A DNA stretch of 64,000 nucleotides from Pseudomonas bohemica (GTDB lineage: Bacteria; Pseudomonadota; Gammaproteobacteria; Pseudomonadales; Pseudomonadaceae). Under the pieces are notes generated by a model that had not been told where the DNA came from, ran no database searches, and worked only from the letters and a program-made list of their open reading frames with translations. The stretch lies in assembly GCF_002934685.1 (NCBI RefSeq), contig NZ_NKHL01000112.1, positions 62,001-126,000 on the forward strand, given 5' to 3'. Shown in pieces: positions 17,343 through 26,690 of this stretch; the stretch's first letter is position 1, and the number at the start of each line of letters is the position of its first letter. Both the position numbers and the translations under genes were made by a program.

Positions 17343-17444
17343 GCCTGGTTGCATAGCGCGGCGATTGTCTGGAACTCTGCTGCTTTCGACCCTTCAATAG
17401 ACATGCGACGCAAATGCTTCAGCACACCGACCTGCTCCTGCTGC

Positions 17445-17464
17445 ACCCGGACGGGTCTTTTTTT
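17445..17464 (+). terminator. Weak Rho-independent terminator after the HbpS-like gene
   Basis: A short ACCC-GGAC-GGGT hairpin is followed by CTTTTTTTT about 100 bp beyond the stop. The stem is only four to five base pairs, so termination may be partial. Confidence 0.5.
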
Positions 17465-17529
17465 GACCCGGCGCTGAAACCGGTTTCAGTGTTGGGTCAA
17501 TCATCACGTTGCGACAGGAGATCCTACTG

Positions 17530-18699
17530 ATGTCGACGTTCCCGGTACTTGCGCGACTGCTTGCCGCGCTCATTGGCACAGCTATCGCCACTTCCTGTTT
17601 TTACGCGCAAGCCGAAACGGTGGACCGGAGCACAGTGCCGGTAGGCTCGATCCAGGAAGTCGCTGCGTTCCAGGGGCCGGGTCCTTCCGGCATCGTGGTG
17701 ACGCCTGAAGGCCGAACCTTCGTGGGATTCCCCCGACACGCCATCGACCACACCGGCATGACCCTGGGCGAGTTGGTCAACGGCAAGCTGGTGCCCTACC
17801 CCAGCGCCGAGGTCAGCCAGCCGTCTACCCTATCGGACAGCGAACGGTTGATCTCGGTGCATGGCATGACCCTCGACAGTAAGGGCCGGCTGTGGCTGAT
17901 CGACGACGGCAAGCACGCTGGCCACGACGGCATCGCGCCCGGTGCGGCCAAGGTCGTGGGTATCGACCTGAACAGCAACAAGATCGTGAGCAAGGTCGTG
18001 CTCAAGGATGCGTTGCGTCAGGACAGTCACATGAACGATTTGCGCATCGACCTGAGCCATGGCAGTCAGGGGGTGGCGTACGTCGCGGACTCCTCGTTTG
18101 CAGAAAGCCCGGCGCTGGTCGTGGTCGATCTCGCCAGCGGCAGGCAACGCCGCGTGCTGGCGAACGACCCCTCGATGGTCGCGCAGAAAGACTTCGTCAC
18201 CCAGCTCGACGGCGTGCCGATGCGCTATGAAGGCGACAAGACGCCCTTCCCCCACGGCGGCGTCCATAGCCTGGCGCTCACCGCCGACAACTCGCGTCTT
18301 TATTACTCACCGCTGACCAGCCGTCATCTGTGGAGCCTGCCAACCGCAGCGCTCGCCGACTTCAGGCTCGACGACAAACAGCTGGCCGCGCAGATCAGGG
18401 ATGAAGGTGAAAAGGTGATGACCGACGGCATGGACATCGATCGTCAGGGGCGGCTGTACCTGACCGATGCCGAACATCATCAGGTTCTGCGCCGCTGGCC
18501 CGACGGGCATCTCGAAGTGGTCCTGCGCGACCCTCGGCTGGTGTGGCCGGACGGGCTGTTCGTCAGCGCCGACTCGGTGTACGTGACCCTGGGCCAATGG
18601 GACCGACTCGGCAAAGGCTTCGACACCCGCAAACCGCCGTATCTGCTGATCCGCACGCCGATTGACCCGACACCTCAATTCAACGCACAGCCACAGTAG
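17530..18699 (+). CDS. Secreted MRJP/yellow-like beta-propeller protein (SMP-30/gluconolactonase-like)
   Basis: I start at MSTFPVLARLL because AGGAG lies eight bases upstream. A signal peptide (cleavage near AQAET) precedes a 360-residue repeated-blade protein with propeller motifs GIVVTPEGRTFVGFPRH, GMTLDSKGRLWLIDDG, MNDLRIDL and GMDIDRQGRLYLTD. The pattern (LWLIDDG, NDL, SRHLWSL) is that of the major-royal-jelly/yellow family, which overlaps lactonase-type propellers. Bacterial members are periplasmic with unknown ligands. It is expressed alone, convergent with polB. Confidence 0.8.
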   Translation: MSTFPVLARLLAALIGTAIATSCFYAQAETVDRSTVPVGSIQEVAAFQGPGPSGIVVTPEGRTFVGFPRHAIDHTGMTLGELVNGKLVPYPSAEVSQPSTLSDSERLISVHGMTLDSKGRLWLIDDGKHAGHDGIAPGAAKVVGIDLNSNKIVSKVVLKDALRQDSHMNDLRIDLSHGSQGVAYVADSSFAESPALVVVDLASGRQRRVLANDPSMVAQKDFVTQLDGVPMRYEGDKTPFPHGGVHSLALTADNSRLYYSPLTSRHLWSLPTAALADFRLDDKQLAAQIRDEGEKVMTDGMDIDRQGRLYLTDAEHHQVLRRWPDGHLEVVLRDPRLVWPDGLFVSADSVYVTLGQWDRLGKGFDTRKPPYLLIRTPIDPTPQFNAQPQ

Positions 18700-18763
18700 T
18701 CACAAGGCTTGAACGCCGCCTGAGGACAGCGCGGGGCCGGCCTGAGAGCATTAAACCCCGCTC

Positions 18764-21127
18764 TCAGAACAGCCCCATCTGTCCGCCAATCAGGGTGGCG
18801 AAATCATCCTGCACAAACGGCAGGATCGCGTCGGCAATCGGCTGCAGCTGCCGGCTGATGTAATGGTCGTAATCGATCGGGGCGCTGCGCACTTCCAGTG
18901 GTTCCGGGCCGACGACACTGATCACGTAACTGATCCAGCCGCGATTCTGGTACTGCAGCGGGCGGCCGTGTTTGCGGTTGTATTCGTCGGCGATGCGCGC
19001 GGCACGCACGTGGGGCGGGACGTTGCGCTCGTAGTCGTCCAGCGGCCGGCGCAGGCGTTTGCGGTAGATGAGTTGGTCGTCCATTTCCCCAGCCAGGGTA
19101 CGACGCACATAGCCGCGCACGTAATCCTGATACGGCCGGTTGTTGAAGATGCGCAGGTAGAGTTCCTTTTGGAAATCCTGCGCCAGCGGCGACCAGTCCG
19201 TACGCACCACTTCCAGGCCCTTGTAGACCATTTCGTCTTCGCCGTTGGCGCGGGTGACCAGGCCGGCGTAGCGTTTCTTGCTGCCCTCCTCGGCGCCGCG
19301 AATGGTCGGCATCAGGAAGCGTTTGAAATGGGTTTCGAATTGCAGTTCGAGGGCACTCTCCAAGCCGTAGGCGTCATGCAGATGCTCTCGCCACCAATCG
19401 TTGACGCCCTTGACCAACGCCTTGCCGATCTGCGCGGCCTCCTCCTGGCCGTGGGGCCGCTTGAGCCAGACGAAGGTCGAATCGGTATCGCCGTAAATCA
19501 CCTCGTAGCTCTGGGCCTCGATGAGCTGACGGGTCTGGCGCATGATCTGATGCCCGCGCAGCGTAATCGACGACGCCAGCCGGGTATCGAAAAAGCGGCA
19601 GCCGCTTGAGCCGAGTACGCCGTAGAAGGCGTTCATGATGATTTTCAGAGCCTGGGACAGCGGCGCATTACCCTCACGTTTGGCCACCTCTCGACCCGCT
19701 GCTACCCGCGCGACGATCGACGGCAGGCAGTGTCGGGTCCGCGAGAAACGAGCGCCACGAAAGCCCTCCACCGACTCGCTGTCGTCGGGGTGCTTGAGTC
19801 CTTCGATCAAGCCTACCGGGTCAATCAGGAAGCTGCGGATGATCGACGGGTACAGACTCTTGTAGTCGAGTACCAGCACCGAGTCGTACAAGCCGGGGCG
19901 AGAATCCATGACGAAACCGCCGGGGCTGGCCTCGGGCATGCGCTCGCCCAAATTGGGCGCCACGAACCCCTGGCGGTGCATCAGCGGCAGGTATAAATGC
20001 TCGAACGCCGCCACCGACCCGCCGCTGCGATCGACCGGCAAACCGGTGACGGTCGCGCGTTCGAGAAGGAACGTCAGCAGCTCGGTCCTGGCGAAGATCC
20101 GCGTGACCAACTCGCAATCCTTGAGGTTGTAGCGCGCCAGCGCCGGCTTGTCCTCGGCGAACATGCGGTTGATTTCGTCCATGCGCTGATACGGGTTGTC
20201 GATGGCCTTGCCTTCACCCAGCAGGGTCTGCGAGACGTTCTCCAGGCTGAACGAAGGAAAGCTCCAGGTCGCCGAGCGCAGGGCCTCGATACCATCGATG
20301 ATCAAACGCCCGGCGGCCGACGCGAAGAAGTGGCTGTTGCGCGCCCCGTGCTCGCGCCAGCCCATGGCCTCGCCGTCGCGCCCCAGACGCAACGGCACGT
20401 TCAGTCGCCGGGAATGTTCGTGCAGCACACGCAGGTCGAACTGCACCACGTTCCAGCCGATGATCGCGTCCGGGTCGTGCAAGGCCATCCACTCGTTGAG
20501 CCTTTCCAGTAATTGCTCGCGGCTGTCGCAGTAGTCGAACTTGAAATCCACCTGCGACGCATCGCCATTGGCTGGCCCAAGCATGTACACCTGGCGTTCG
20601 CCGCAGCCTTGCAGCGCGATGGAATACAGCTCGCCACGCTCGGTGGTTTCGATGTCCAGCGACACCAGTTTCAACTGCGGGCGATAGTCCGGCGCGGGTT
20701 TCATCTGCGCGTCCAGCCACACGCCGTCGGCATTCGGGGTGCCGCTGTATTGCACGGGCGCGGTGATGAAACGCTCCATCAGATAGCGCTCTGGCGGGCG
20801 CACGTCGGCTTCATAGACGTCGACACTGGCCTGACGCAGGTCCTTTTCCAGGTTCATCAGTTGCCGGTGCTGCCGGGTGTACAGGCCCAGTACGGGTCGA
20901 TGACGGAAATCACACAGCTGCAGCGATTTGAGCTCGACGTTCTTTTCCTGACGCAGCACGGCTTCGGCCCGCTCGCGGTGCTGAGCCGGGATGAACGCCG
21001 TCGACATCTGCAGCGGCAGGCGCACGTGACGCGGCCCGTTGTCGGTCGCCAGCCAGAAGTCGACCTCCGTGCCGGCATCCGTATCGCGCCAATGTCGGGT
21101 CAGGACAAAACCCAGTTGTAAATCCAC
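18764..21127 (-). CDS. polB: DNA polymerase II (family B)
   Basis: The 787-residue product matches E. coli Pol II in length when started at GTG 21127 (VDLQLGFVLTRHW), which has GAGG eight bases upstream; the longer frame is unlikely. The exonuclease motifs are SLDIETTERGELY (Exo I), IIGWNVVQFDLR (Exo II) and YNLKDCELV (Exo III). The polymerase motifs are DYKSLYPSIIRS (motif A), KIIMNAFYGVLGS (motif B) and YGDTDS (motif C). All catalytic acids are present. Pol II takes part in replication restart and translesion synthesis. I found no CTGT-N8-ACAG LexA box in the 180 bp upstream. Confidence 0.95.
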   Translation of the reverse strand: MDLQLGFVLTRHWRDTDAGTEVDFWLATDNGPRHVRLPLQMSTAFIPAQHRERAEAVLRQEKNVELKSLQLCDFRHRPVLGLYTRQHRQLMNLEKDLRQASVDVYEADVRPPERYLMERFITAPVQYSGTPNADGVWLDAQMKPAPDYRPQLKLVSLDIETTERGELYSIALQGCGERQVYMLGPANGDASQVDFKFDYCDSREQLLERLNEWMALHDPDAIIGWNVVQFDLRVLHEHSRRLNVPLRLGRDGEAMGWREHGARNSHFFASAAGRLIIDGIEALRSATWSFPSFSLENVSQTLLGEGKAIDNPYQRMDEINRMFAEDKPALARYNLKDCELVTRIFARTELLTFLLERATVTGLPVDRSGGSVAAFEHLYLPLMHRQGFVAPNLGERMPEASPGGFVMDSRPGLYDSVLVLDYKSLYPSIIRSFLIDPVGLIEGLKHPDDSESVEGFRGARFSRTRHCLPSIVARVAAGREVAKREGNAPLSQALKIIMNAFYGVLGSSGCRFFDTRLASSITLRGHQIMRQTRQLIEAQSYEVIYGDTDSTFVWLKRPHGQEEAAQIGKALVKGVNDWWREHLHDAYGLESALELQFETHFKRFLMPTIRGAEEGSKKRYAGLVTRANGEDEMVYKGLEVVRTDWSPLAQDFQKELYLRIFNNRPYQDYVRGYVRRTLAGEMDDQLIYRKRLRRPLDDYERNVPPHVRAARIADEYNRKHGRPLQYQNRGWISYVISVVGPEPLEVRSAPIDYDHYISRQLQPIADAILPFVQDDFATLIGGQMGLF

Positions 21128-21306
21128 CCTGAAACCTCGAAAACTCACCTGCCGAGACGCGATTCTACGGCGATCAGCGCGGGAAAGCCCGCGAACCGCC
21201 GACCTCAACACACCATCGTGACAGTCCCCAGGGGAACAATGCCGACCTGCGGGCTATCAGAAGATGGCTCGCACACCAGACTCGCACTTCATCTGAGGGA
21301 TCCAGC

Positions 21307-22545
21307 ATGCTCGTTCGACGTACCTCCCTGGCGACCGCCGTTGCCGCCGCTTTCTTCTGCTCACTGGCCCTGGCGGCCGAACAGCCCTCCGAACAACTGT
21401 TGAAAAAAGCCGAAGCCGAACAGAAGCCCTACCTGGCGACGGTCAAGCAGTTGGTAGACATCGATACGGGCACGGGTCAGGCCCCGGGGCTGAAAACCGT
21501 CAGCGCGGTGTTGGTCGAACGTCTCAAGGCGTTGGGCGCGACGGTCGAAACCACCCCCGCCACGCCATCGGTAGGGGACAACATCGTCGGCACGATCAAG
21601 GGCACGGGCACGAAAACCTTCCTGCTGATGATTCATTACGACACCGTTTTCGGTCCCGGCACAGCTGCCAAACGGCCGTTCCGGGTCGATGGCGACCGCG
21701 CCTACGGCCCCGGTGTCGCAGACGCCAAGGGCGGCGTGGCGATGGTGCTGCATTCGCTGAAGCTGCTGCACGATCAGAAGTTCAAGGACTTCGGCACGAT
21801 CACCGTGCTGTTCAACCCGGATGAGGAAATGGGCTCGGCAGGCTCGAAGAAAATCATCGCAGAACTGGCTCGCAAACATGACTACGTTTTCTCTTACGAG
21901 CCGCCAGACAAGGACGCCGTAACCGTCGCCACCAACGGCATCAACGGCGTGTTCGTCGATGTCAAAGGCAAGTCCTCCCATGCCGGATCTGCGCCGGAAG
22001 CGGGCAGAAACGCTGCGCTGGAATTGGCGCACCAACTGGTTCAACTCAAGGACCTGGGGGATCAGGCCAAAGGTACGACCGTGAACTGGACCCTGATCAA
22101 GGGCGGTGAGAAGCGCAACATCATCCCGGCCAGCGCCTCGGCTGAGGGCGACATGCGCTATTCGGACCTCGGCGAATCTGACCGGGTGTTGGCCGACGGT
22201 CAACGTATCGTGCAGAACAAGCTGATCGATGGCACCGAAGTGACCTTTCGCCTGGACAAGGGCCGCCCGCCGCTGGTGAAAAACCCGGCCACCGAAGACC
22301 TCGCCAAAACCGCCCAGGCGCTGTACGGCAGGATCGGCCGCAATATCGAACCGATCGCCATGCGCTTCGGCACCGACGCCGGTTACGCCTACGTGCCCGA
22401 CAGCCAGAAACCCGCCGTGCTGGAAACCATGGGCGTGGTCGGCGCCGGATTGCATGCCGATGACGAGTATTCGGAGCTGTCGAGCATCGCGCCCAGGTTG
22501 TACCTGACGGTGGCGATGATCATGGAGTTGTCGGCGCAGAAGTGA
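21307..22545 (+). CDS. Periplasmic M20 peptidase, glutamate carboxypeptidase (carboxypeptidase G2-like)
   Basis: The 412-residue protein has a signal peptide (cleavage near LALAA) and the M20 two-zinc active site: HYD at residues 110-112, bridging Asp at 139 in GVADAKGG, general-base Glu pair at 173-174 (NPDEEMGS), Glu at about 198 and a C-terminal His in GAGLHADDE. The positions track carboxypeptidase G2 of Pseudomonas RS-16 closely. Such enzymes release C-terminal glutamate from folates or gamma/alpha-glutamyl conjugates in the periplasm. It is a single gene on the plus strand. Confidence 0.9.
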   Translation: MLVRRTSLATAVAAAFFCSLALAAEQPSEQLLKKAEAEQKPYLATVKQLVDIDTGTGQAPGLKTVSAVLVERLKALGATVETTPATPSVGDNIVGTIKGTGTKTFLLMIHYDTVFGPGTAAKRPFRVDGDRAYGPGVADAKGGVAMVLHSLKLLHDQKFKDFGTITVLFNPDEEMGSAGSKKIIAELARKHDYVFSYEPPDKDAVTVATNGINGVFVDVKGKSSHAGSAPEAGRNAALELAHQLVQLKDLGDQAKGTTVNWTLIKGGEKRNIIPASASAEGDMRYSDLGESDRVLADGQRIVQNKLIDGTEVTFRLDKGRPPLVKNPATEDLAKTAQALYGRIGRNIEPIAMRFGTDAGYAYVPDSQKPAVLETMGVVGAGLHADDEYSELSSIAPRLYLTVAMIMELSAQK

Positions 22546-22571
22546 TCGCATTCCTGACACGCACAAATACG

Positions 22572-22600
22572 AGGAGGAGCCGGCTTGCTGGCTCCTACCG
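22572..22600. repeat. Single REP palindrome
   Basis: The segment GGAGGAGCCGGCTTGCTGGC with the following TCCTAC folds as one hairpin (GAGCC ... GGCTC). It lies between the convergent carboxypeptidase and aminotransferase genes and may help end both transcripts. Confidence 0.55.
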
Positions 22601-22622
22601 TGTTCGCATTGTGGCCGGCAGA

Positions 22623-23804
22623 TCAGGGAGCATTACTGCTCAACACGCCCACTACGGCACTGACAATCTTCTCGACATCCGCCTCATCGATGATCAACGG
22701 CGGCAACAGGCGTATCGTCTGGCCGCGTGTGACGTTGATCAGCACGCCATACTCTTGCGCGGCGGTCAGGCACAGATCACGAATGGGCCTGTTCAGTTCG
22801 ATCCCGACCATCAACCCCAGCCCGCGAATCTGCAGCACGTCCGGATGCCCGGCCAGTTCCTCGCGCAGGCGAGTCAGCAACCGTTCGCCCTGCCCCGCCG
22901 CGTTGTTCAGCAGGCCCTGCTGCTCGACGATATCCAGCACCGTACACCCCACCCGACACGCCAGCGGATTGCCGCCGAAGGTGCTGCCATGGCTGCCAGG
23001 GGTAAACAGGCGCGATACCGCCGCCGAGGCCAGACAAGCGCCAATCGGGATGCCGTTGCCCAGCGCCTTGGCCAGGGTCACGACGTCCGGAACGATGCCC
23101 TCGTGCTGAAACGCGAACCAGCGCCCGGTCCGGCCAATGCCAGTCTGGATTTCATCGAGCATCATCAGCCAGGCGTGGTTGCTGCAATGAGCACGCAATG
23201 CCTTCAGATAGCCCGGCGGCGGCACGCTCACGCCGCCCTCGCCCTGAACCGGCTCCAGCATCACCGCGACAATGCGCTCACCGTGGACCTTCGCGGCCGC
23301 CCTGACCGCTTCCATGTCGCCGAACGGCACCTTGACGAACTCAGCGGACATCGGCTGATAGCCCAGGCGCGCGGCCCCGTTATCGCTGGCCGACAGCGTG
23401 CCGAGGGTGCGACCGTGAAAAGCGTTTTCCATCACCAGCACCAGCGGCCGCTCGATGCCTTTGGCCCAGCCATACAGGCGCGCCAGTTTGAGCGCGGTTT
23501 CGTTGGCCTCGGCGCCGGAGTTATTGAAGAACACCTGTTCCAGCCCCGATAGCCGAGTGAGCTTGCCTGCCAGCCGCTGCTGCCAGTCGATCCGGTAATG
23601 GTTAGAGGTGTGCAGCAGCAATCCCGCCTGCTCGGTGATCGCCGACACGATCCACGGATGACTGTGACCCACGCCAGTCACTGCTACTCCGGCGACAGCA
23701 TCCAGATATTGACGCCCGGTTTCATCCCAGAGCTGAGCGCCCTCACCCCTGACAAAACTCAGGGGCAGCGGCTTATAGGTGTTCATCAGGCAGGCGGCGG
23801 TCAT
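22623..23804 (-). CDS. Class III PLP-dependent aminotransferase (acetylornithine transaminase-like)
   Basis: This 393-residue enzyme shows the class III fold: NTYKPLPLSFVRGEGAQLWD at the N-terminus, FFNNSGAEANETALKLAR (PLP phosphate loop), the Asp in LMMLDEIQTGIGRTG that contacts the pyridine nitrogen, and the Schiff-base Lys in TLAKALGNG. It looks most like ArgD/AruC-type enzymes that act on acetylornithine, succinylornithine or other omega-amino donors. It stands alone rather than with arginine genes and diverges from a LysR gene, so a catabolic role is as likely as biosynthesis. Confidence 0.85.
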   Translation of the reverse strand: MTAACLMNTYKPLPLSFVRGEGAQLWDETGRQYLDAVAGVAVTGVGHSHPWIVSAITEQAGLLLHTSNHYRIDWQQRLAGKLTRLSGLEQVFFNNSGAEANETALKLARLYGWAKGIERPLVLVMENAFHGRTLGTLSASDNGAARLGYQPMSAEFVKVPFGDMEAVRAAAKVHGERIVAVMLEPVQGEGGVSVPPPGYLKALRAHCSNHAWLMMLDEIQTGIGRTGRWFAFQHEGIVPDVVTLAKALGNGIPIGACLASAAVSRLFTPGSHGSTFGGNPLACRVGCTVLDIVEQQGLLNNAAGQGERLLTRLREELAGHPDVLQIRGLGLMVGIELNRPIRDLCLTAAQEYGVLINVTRGQTIRLLPPLIIDEADVEKIVSAVVGVLSSNAP

Positions 23805-23902
23805 GTTCAGGGCTCCATCACGGGGTGTGGGGCCAGTATCGTTAAGCGCTTTTGCTGTATAAACATCGACTTTCTTGAGTGACTTTAAAGCAGGGCTTGA
23901 TA

Positions 23903-24805
23903 ATGGACGTCTTTCAGGCGATGACGGTGTTCGTGGAAGTGGTAGAGACCGGGAGCATGACCGCCGCTGCGCGACAGTGCGAAATGTCTACCACCATGGT
24001 CGGCAATCACCTCAAGGCGTTGGAGCAGCGTCTGGGCGTCAGCCTGTTGCAACGTACGACGCGTCGGCAGAACCTGACCGAATTCGGCCTGCAATATTAC
24101 CGCCGTTGTGTCGAAGTGCTGGCGCTGGTCAGCGACTCGGAACGCATGGCTGAACACGTCCAGACCCAGCCCAGCGGCACCCTGCGCCTCACCGCGCCCC
24201 CTGCCTTTGGCGCCGAACGCCTGTCGCCGCTGCTCAGCGATTTCACCCAGCGCTACCCGGAACTCAAGGTCGAGGTGGTGCTGAGTAATCAGTTGATGGA
24301 CTTGATCGAGCACGGTTTCGATGCGGCGATCCGCCTGGGTGTGCCTGAACCCTGCGCGCTGATTGCCAGACCGTTACAGGACTACACCCTAACCATATGC
24401 GCCTCCCCGGATTACCTCCAGCGTCGTGGCAGGCCGCAGACCGCCGATGATCTGCGTGACCACCATTGCCTGGCCTTCGCCTACCCCGCAGGCGACGACT
24501 GGCGCGCTGCCGACAAGCTGTGGAAGCTGACCGGCCCCGAAGGCGTGATGGAGATTCCGGTGTCCGGCCCGATGATCGTCAACAGTTCGCCAGCGTTGCG
24601 CCAGGCGGCCCTGGCCGGAATGGGTGTCGCGATGCTGCCGGATGTGCTGATCAGTGAGGATCTGAACGCGGGAACGCTGGTGCCGTTGCTGCAGGACTAC
24701 CAGCCACCGAGTCGGCCCATGTGGCTGATGTATCCGCAGGATCGCTATCGGCTGCCCAAGGTCAGGCACTTCGTCGACAGCGCGTTGAAGGCTTGGGGGA
24801 AATGA
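23903..24805 (+). CDS. LysR-family regulator divergent from the aminotransferase gene
   Basis: The 300-residue product starts MDVFQAMTVFVEVVETGSMT, with AGGG seven bases upstream. It has a LysR HTH (AAARQCEMSTTMVGNHLKALE) and a ligand domain with FDAAIRLG and the usual DLRDHHCLAFAYP region. Its start lies 98 bp from that of the aminotransferase, so it is the natural candidate regulator of that gene. Its closest style is the CrgA/AaeR-like group. Confidence 0.85.
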   Translation: MDVFQAMTVFVEVVETGSMTAAARQCEMSTTMVGNHLKALEQRLGVSLLQRTTRRQNLTEFGLQYYRRCVEVLALVSDSERMAEHVQTQPSGTLRLTAPPAFGAERLSPLLSDFTQRYPELKVEVVLSNQLMDLIEHGFDAAIRLGVPEPCALIARPLQDYTLTICASPDYLQRRGRPQTADDLRDHHCLAFAYPAGDDWRAADKLWKLTGPEGVMEIPVSGPMIVNSSPALRQAALAGMGVAMLPDVLISEDLNAGTLVPLLQDYQPPSRPMWLMYPQDRYRLPKVRHFVDSALKAWGK

Positions 24806-24857
24806 CCCATCCGGTGCACAACTGACGGGCAGCTACAGGGCAAATGTGCCGCCGCGT

Positions 24858-25328
24858 CTATCCAGCCACCGCAATCAAATCCAGCTCCACCGTCGCGTTC
24901 TTCGGCAACTGATACACGCCCACCGAACTGCGGGTATGCGCGCCTGCCTCGCCGAACACGGAAAACAACAGCTCCGATGCGCCATCGGCCACTTCGCTTT
25001 GCAGGGTGAAACTGTCGGTGCATTGCACGAACAGGGTCATGCGCAGCACCCGCCTGATCCTGTCGAGGCTGCCCAGACTGCGCTGCAACAAGGCGATGGC
25101 GCGCAGTGCGCTGATCTTCGCCCCCAACTGCGCCAGTTCCAGCGAAACATCAGCGCCGGCACGCCCGGTGACCACCACCGTGTCGCCGACACGTGGGATC
25201 TGCCCGCTGATGTAAATCTGGTCTTCATGGCGAACCAGCGGCACATAGTTGCCACCGATCTTGATCTCCCCGTCGAAGTCATACCCCAACTGCTCACATG
25301 CCTGTTTGAAGCGCACATCACACGACAT
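24858..25328 (-). CDS. RidA-family protein (longer YjgF/UK114 subtype)
   Basis: The 156-residue protein carries the RidA barrel in a longer subtype: QIYISGQIPRVGD near residue 37, ISALRAIALLQRSLGSLDRI, a DRIRRVLRMTLFVQC strand, and the C-terminal SSVGVYQLPKNATVELDLIAVA. This subtype (often seen as 'RidA family protein', about 150 residues) may hydrolyse imines or bind small ligands. The catalytic Arg typical of RidA is replaced here by Gly-Val-Tyr around SSVGVYQLP, so true imine deaminase activity is uncertain. It converges on the LysR gene. Confidence 0.8.
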   Translation of the reverse strand: MSCDVRFKQACEQLGYDFDGEIKIGGNYVPLVRHEDQIYISGQIPRVGDTVVVTGRAGADVSLELAQLGAKISALRAIALLQRSLGSLDRIRRVLRMTLFVQCTDSFTLQSEVADGASELLFSVFGEAGAHTRSSVGVYQLPKNATVELDLIAVAG

Positions 25329-25519
25329 AGCCAGCCCCCTGTGTTTGTAATCGCAATGGATGCTCCGCGCCGAGAGCTCTGTAAACGGGAGCGCTAAACG
25401 AGAGTTCCGTGAACCTCAATTGATAACGGACATGTCGGGTATCGACAGACAGAAATAGTCCGTCAATCCCTACCCCCGTAAAGTCATTACAACCCTAATC
25501 AAATGCGTCGAGGTTGGAA

Positions 25520-26536
25520 ATGTCCCGCGCCATCAAATTTCATCGCTTCGGCAAAGCCGATGTGCTCAGTTGCGAGGAGCAGCCTGACCGGTCACCCGGC
25601 CCACAGGAAGTGCTGGTTCGTGCCGAAGCCATTGGTATCAGCCGGGATGACGTATTGTGGCGCCAGAATCTGGCTTTGGCTCCTGTGCAATTGCCTGCGG
25701 GTATAGGCAGCGAAATGGCCGGTATTGTCGAGGCCGTCGGTTCAGGCGTGACTGATTTGCAGGTGGGCGACAAGGTTGCCAGCTTCAAGGCCATGAGCGC
25801 CAATGACTACCCGATGTGCGGCGATCACGTGCTCGTGCCACGCAACGCCCTGACCCGCTACCCCGATGTCCTGACGTCAGTGGAGGCCAGCGTTCATTAC
25901 ACGCCGATGCTGCTGGCCTACTTCGCATTGGTCGACCTGGCCCAGGTGCAGGCTGGACAGACAGTGTTGGTCACCGACGCGGCGTACAGCCCCGGCATTG
26001 CATTCGTGCAGTTGGGCAAGGCGTTGGGCCTGCGGGTGATTGCCGCGACTCAACATGCCGAGCACCGCGAGTACCTGCTGGCCAACGGTGCCGAACGGGT
26101 GATCGTGACCGAGGAGGACGACATTTGCCTGCACATCGAAGCGCTGACCAAGGGCCAAGGCATAGAGGCCGTCTTCGATGGCTTCGGCGGGATGCAGATG
26201 TCGATGCTGGGCGACGTCCTGGCACCCCGGGGCAGTCTGGTGCTATACGGCCTGCGCGGCGGCAACAGAACGCCATTCCCGGCCATGCAGGCCTTCCGGA
26301 AAAACATGCGTTTCTACGTGCATTGCCTGGAAAACTTCACTGGCAAACCTGAATTGGGCATCGAACAGAACGGCGCTGCGATGCGACGTGCGCTTGAGAA
26401 GATCAACGAACTGACCGTCAAGGGTCTGCTCAAGCCCGACATCCATCGCACCTGGCCATTCGAGCAGTTCGGCAAGGCGCACAACCATCTGGATGAAGAT
26501 CCGGTGCGCGGGCGGGTGGTGTTGCGGGTGCGCTGA
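25520..26536 (+). CDS. MDR-family (zinc-type/quinone) oxidoreductase
   Basis: This 338-residue protein starts at MSRAIKFHRFG with GAGG six bases upstream. It has the GroES-like N-terminal domain (EMAGIVEAVGSGVTDLQVGD) and a Rossmann domain with the cofactor loop TDAAYSPGIAFVQLGKALG near residue 160. The Cys/His ligands of zinc alcohol dehydrogenases are not evident, so a quinone-oxidoreductase-like NADPH enzyme fits best. The GxGxxG is replaced by a TDAAYSPG loop, which may alter cofactor binding. It stands alone. Confidence 0.8.
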   Translation: MSRAIKFHRFGKADVLSCEEQPDRSPGPQEVLVRAEAIGISRDDVLWRQNLALAPVQLPAGIGSEMAGIVEAVGSGVTDLQVGDKVASFKAMSANDYPMCGDHVLVPRNALTRYPDVLTSVEASVHYTPMLLAYFALVDLAQVQAGQTVLVTDAAYSPGIAFVQLGKALGLRVIAATQHAEHREYLLANGAERVIVTEEDDICLHIEALTKGQGIEAVFDGFGGMQMSMLGDVLAPRGSLVLYGLRGGNRTPFPAMQAFRKNMRFYVHCLENFTGKPELGIEQNGAAMRRALEKINELTVKGLLKPDIHRTWPFEQFGKAHNHLDEDPVRGRVVLRVR

Positions 26537-26690
26537 AGCGCACCGATCAAACATCCGGTCATAATCCGAGCGGCTCTTCCCGGTTGACCGAACGCCAACC
26601 AAACGCAAACCTGTGCACCGGTTTCAGGGCAAAGACATGCCCGGCGCCTTCGCACATCGAGGCGCATTCACTACGTCAAGGACTGACAAC

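Noticed and set aside
18764..21211. Longer polB beginning at 21211
   Set aside because: The extra 28 residues are Arg/Ser-rich and not part of the Pol II family; the GTG at 21127 has a proper ribosome-binding site and gives the normal length.
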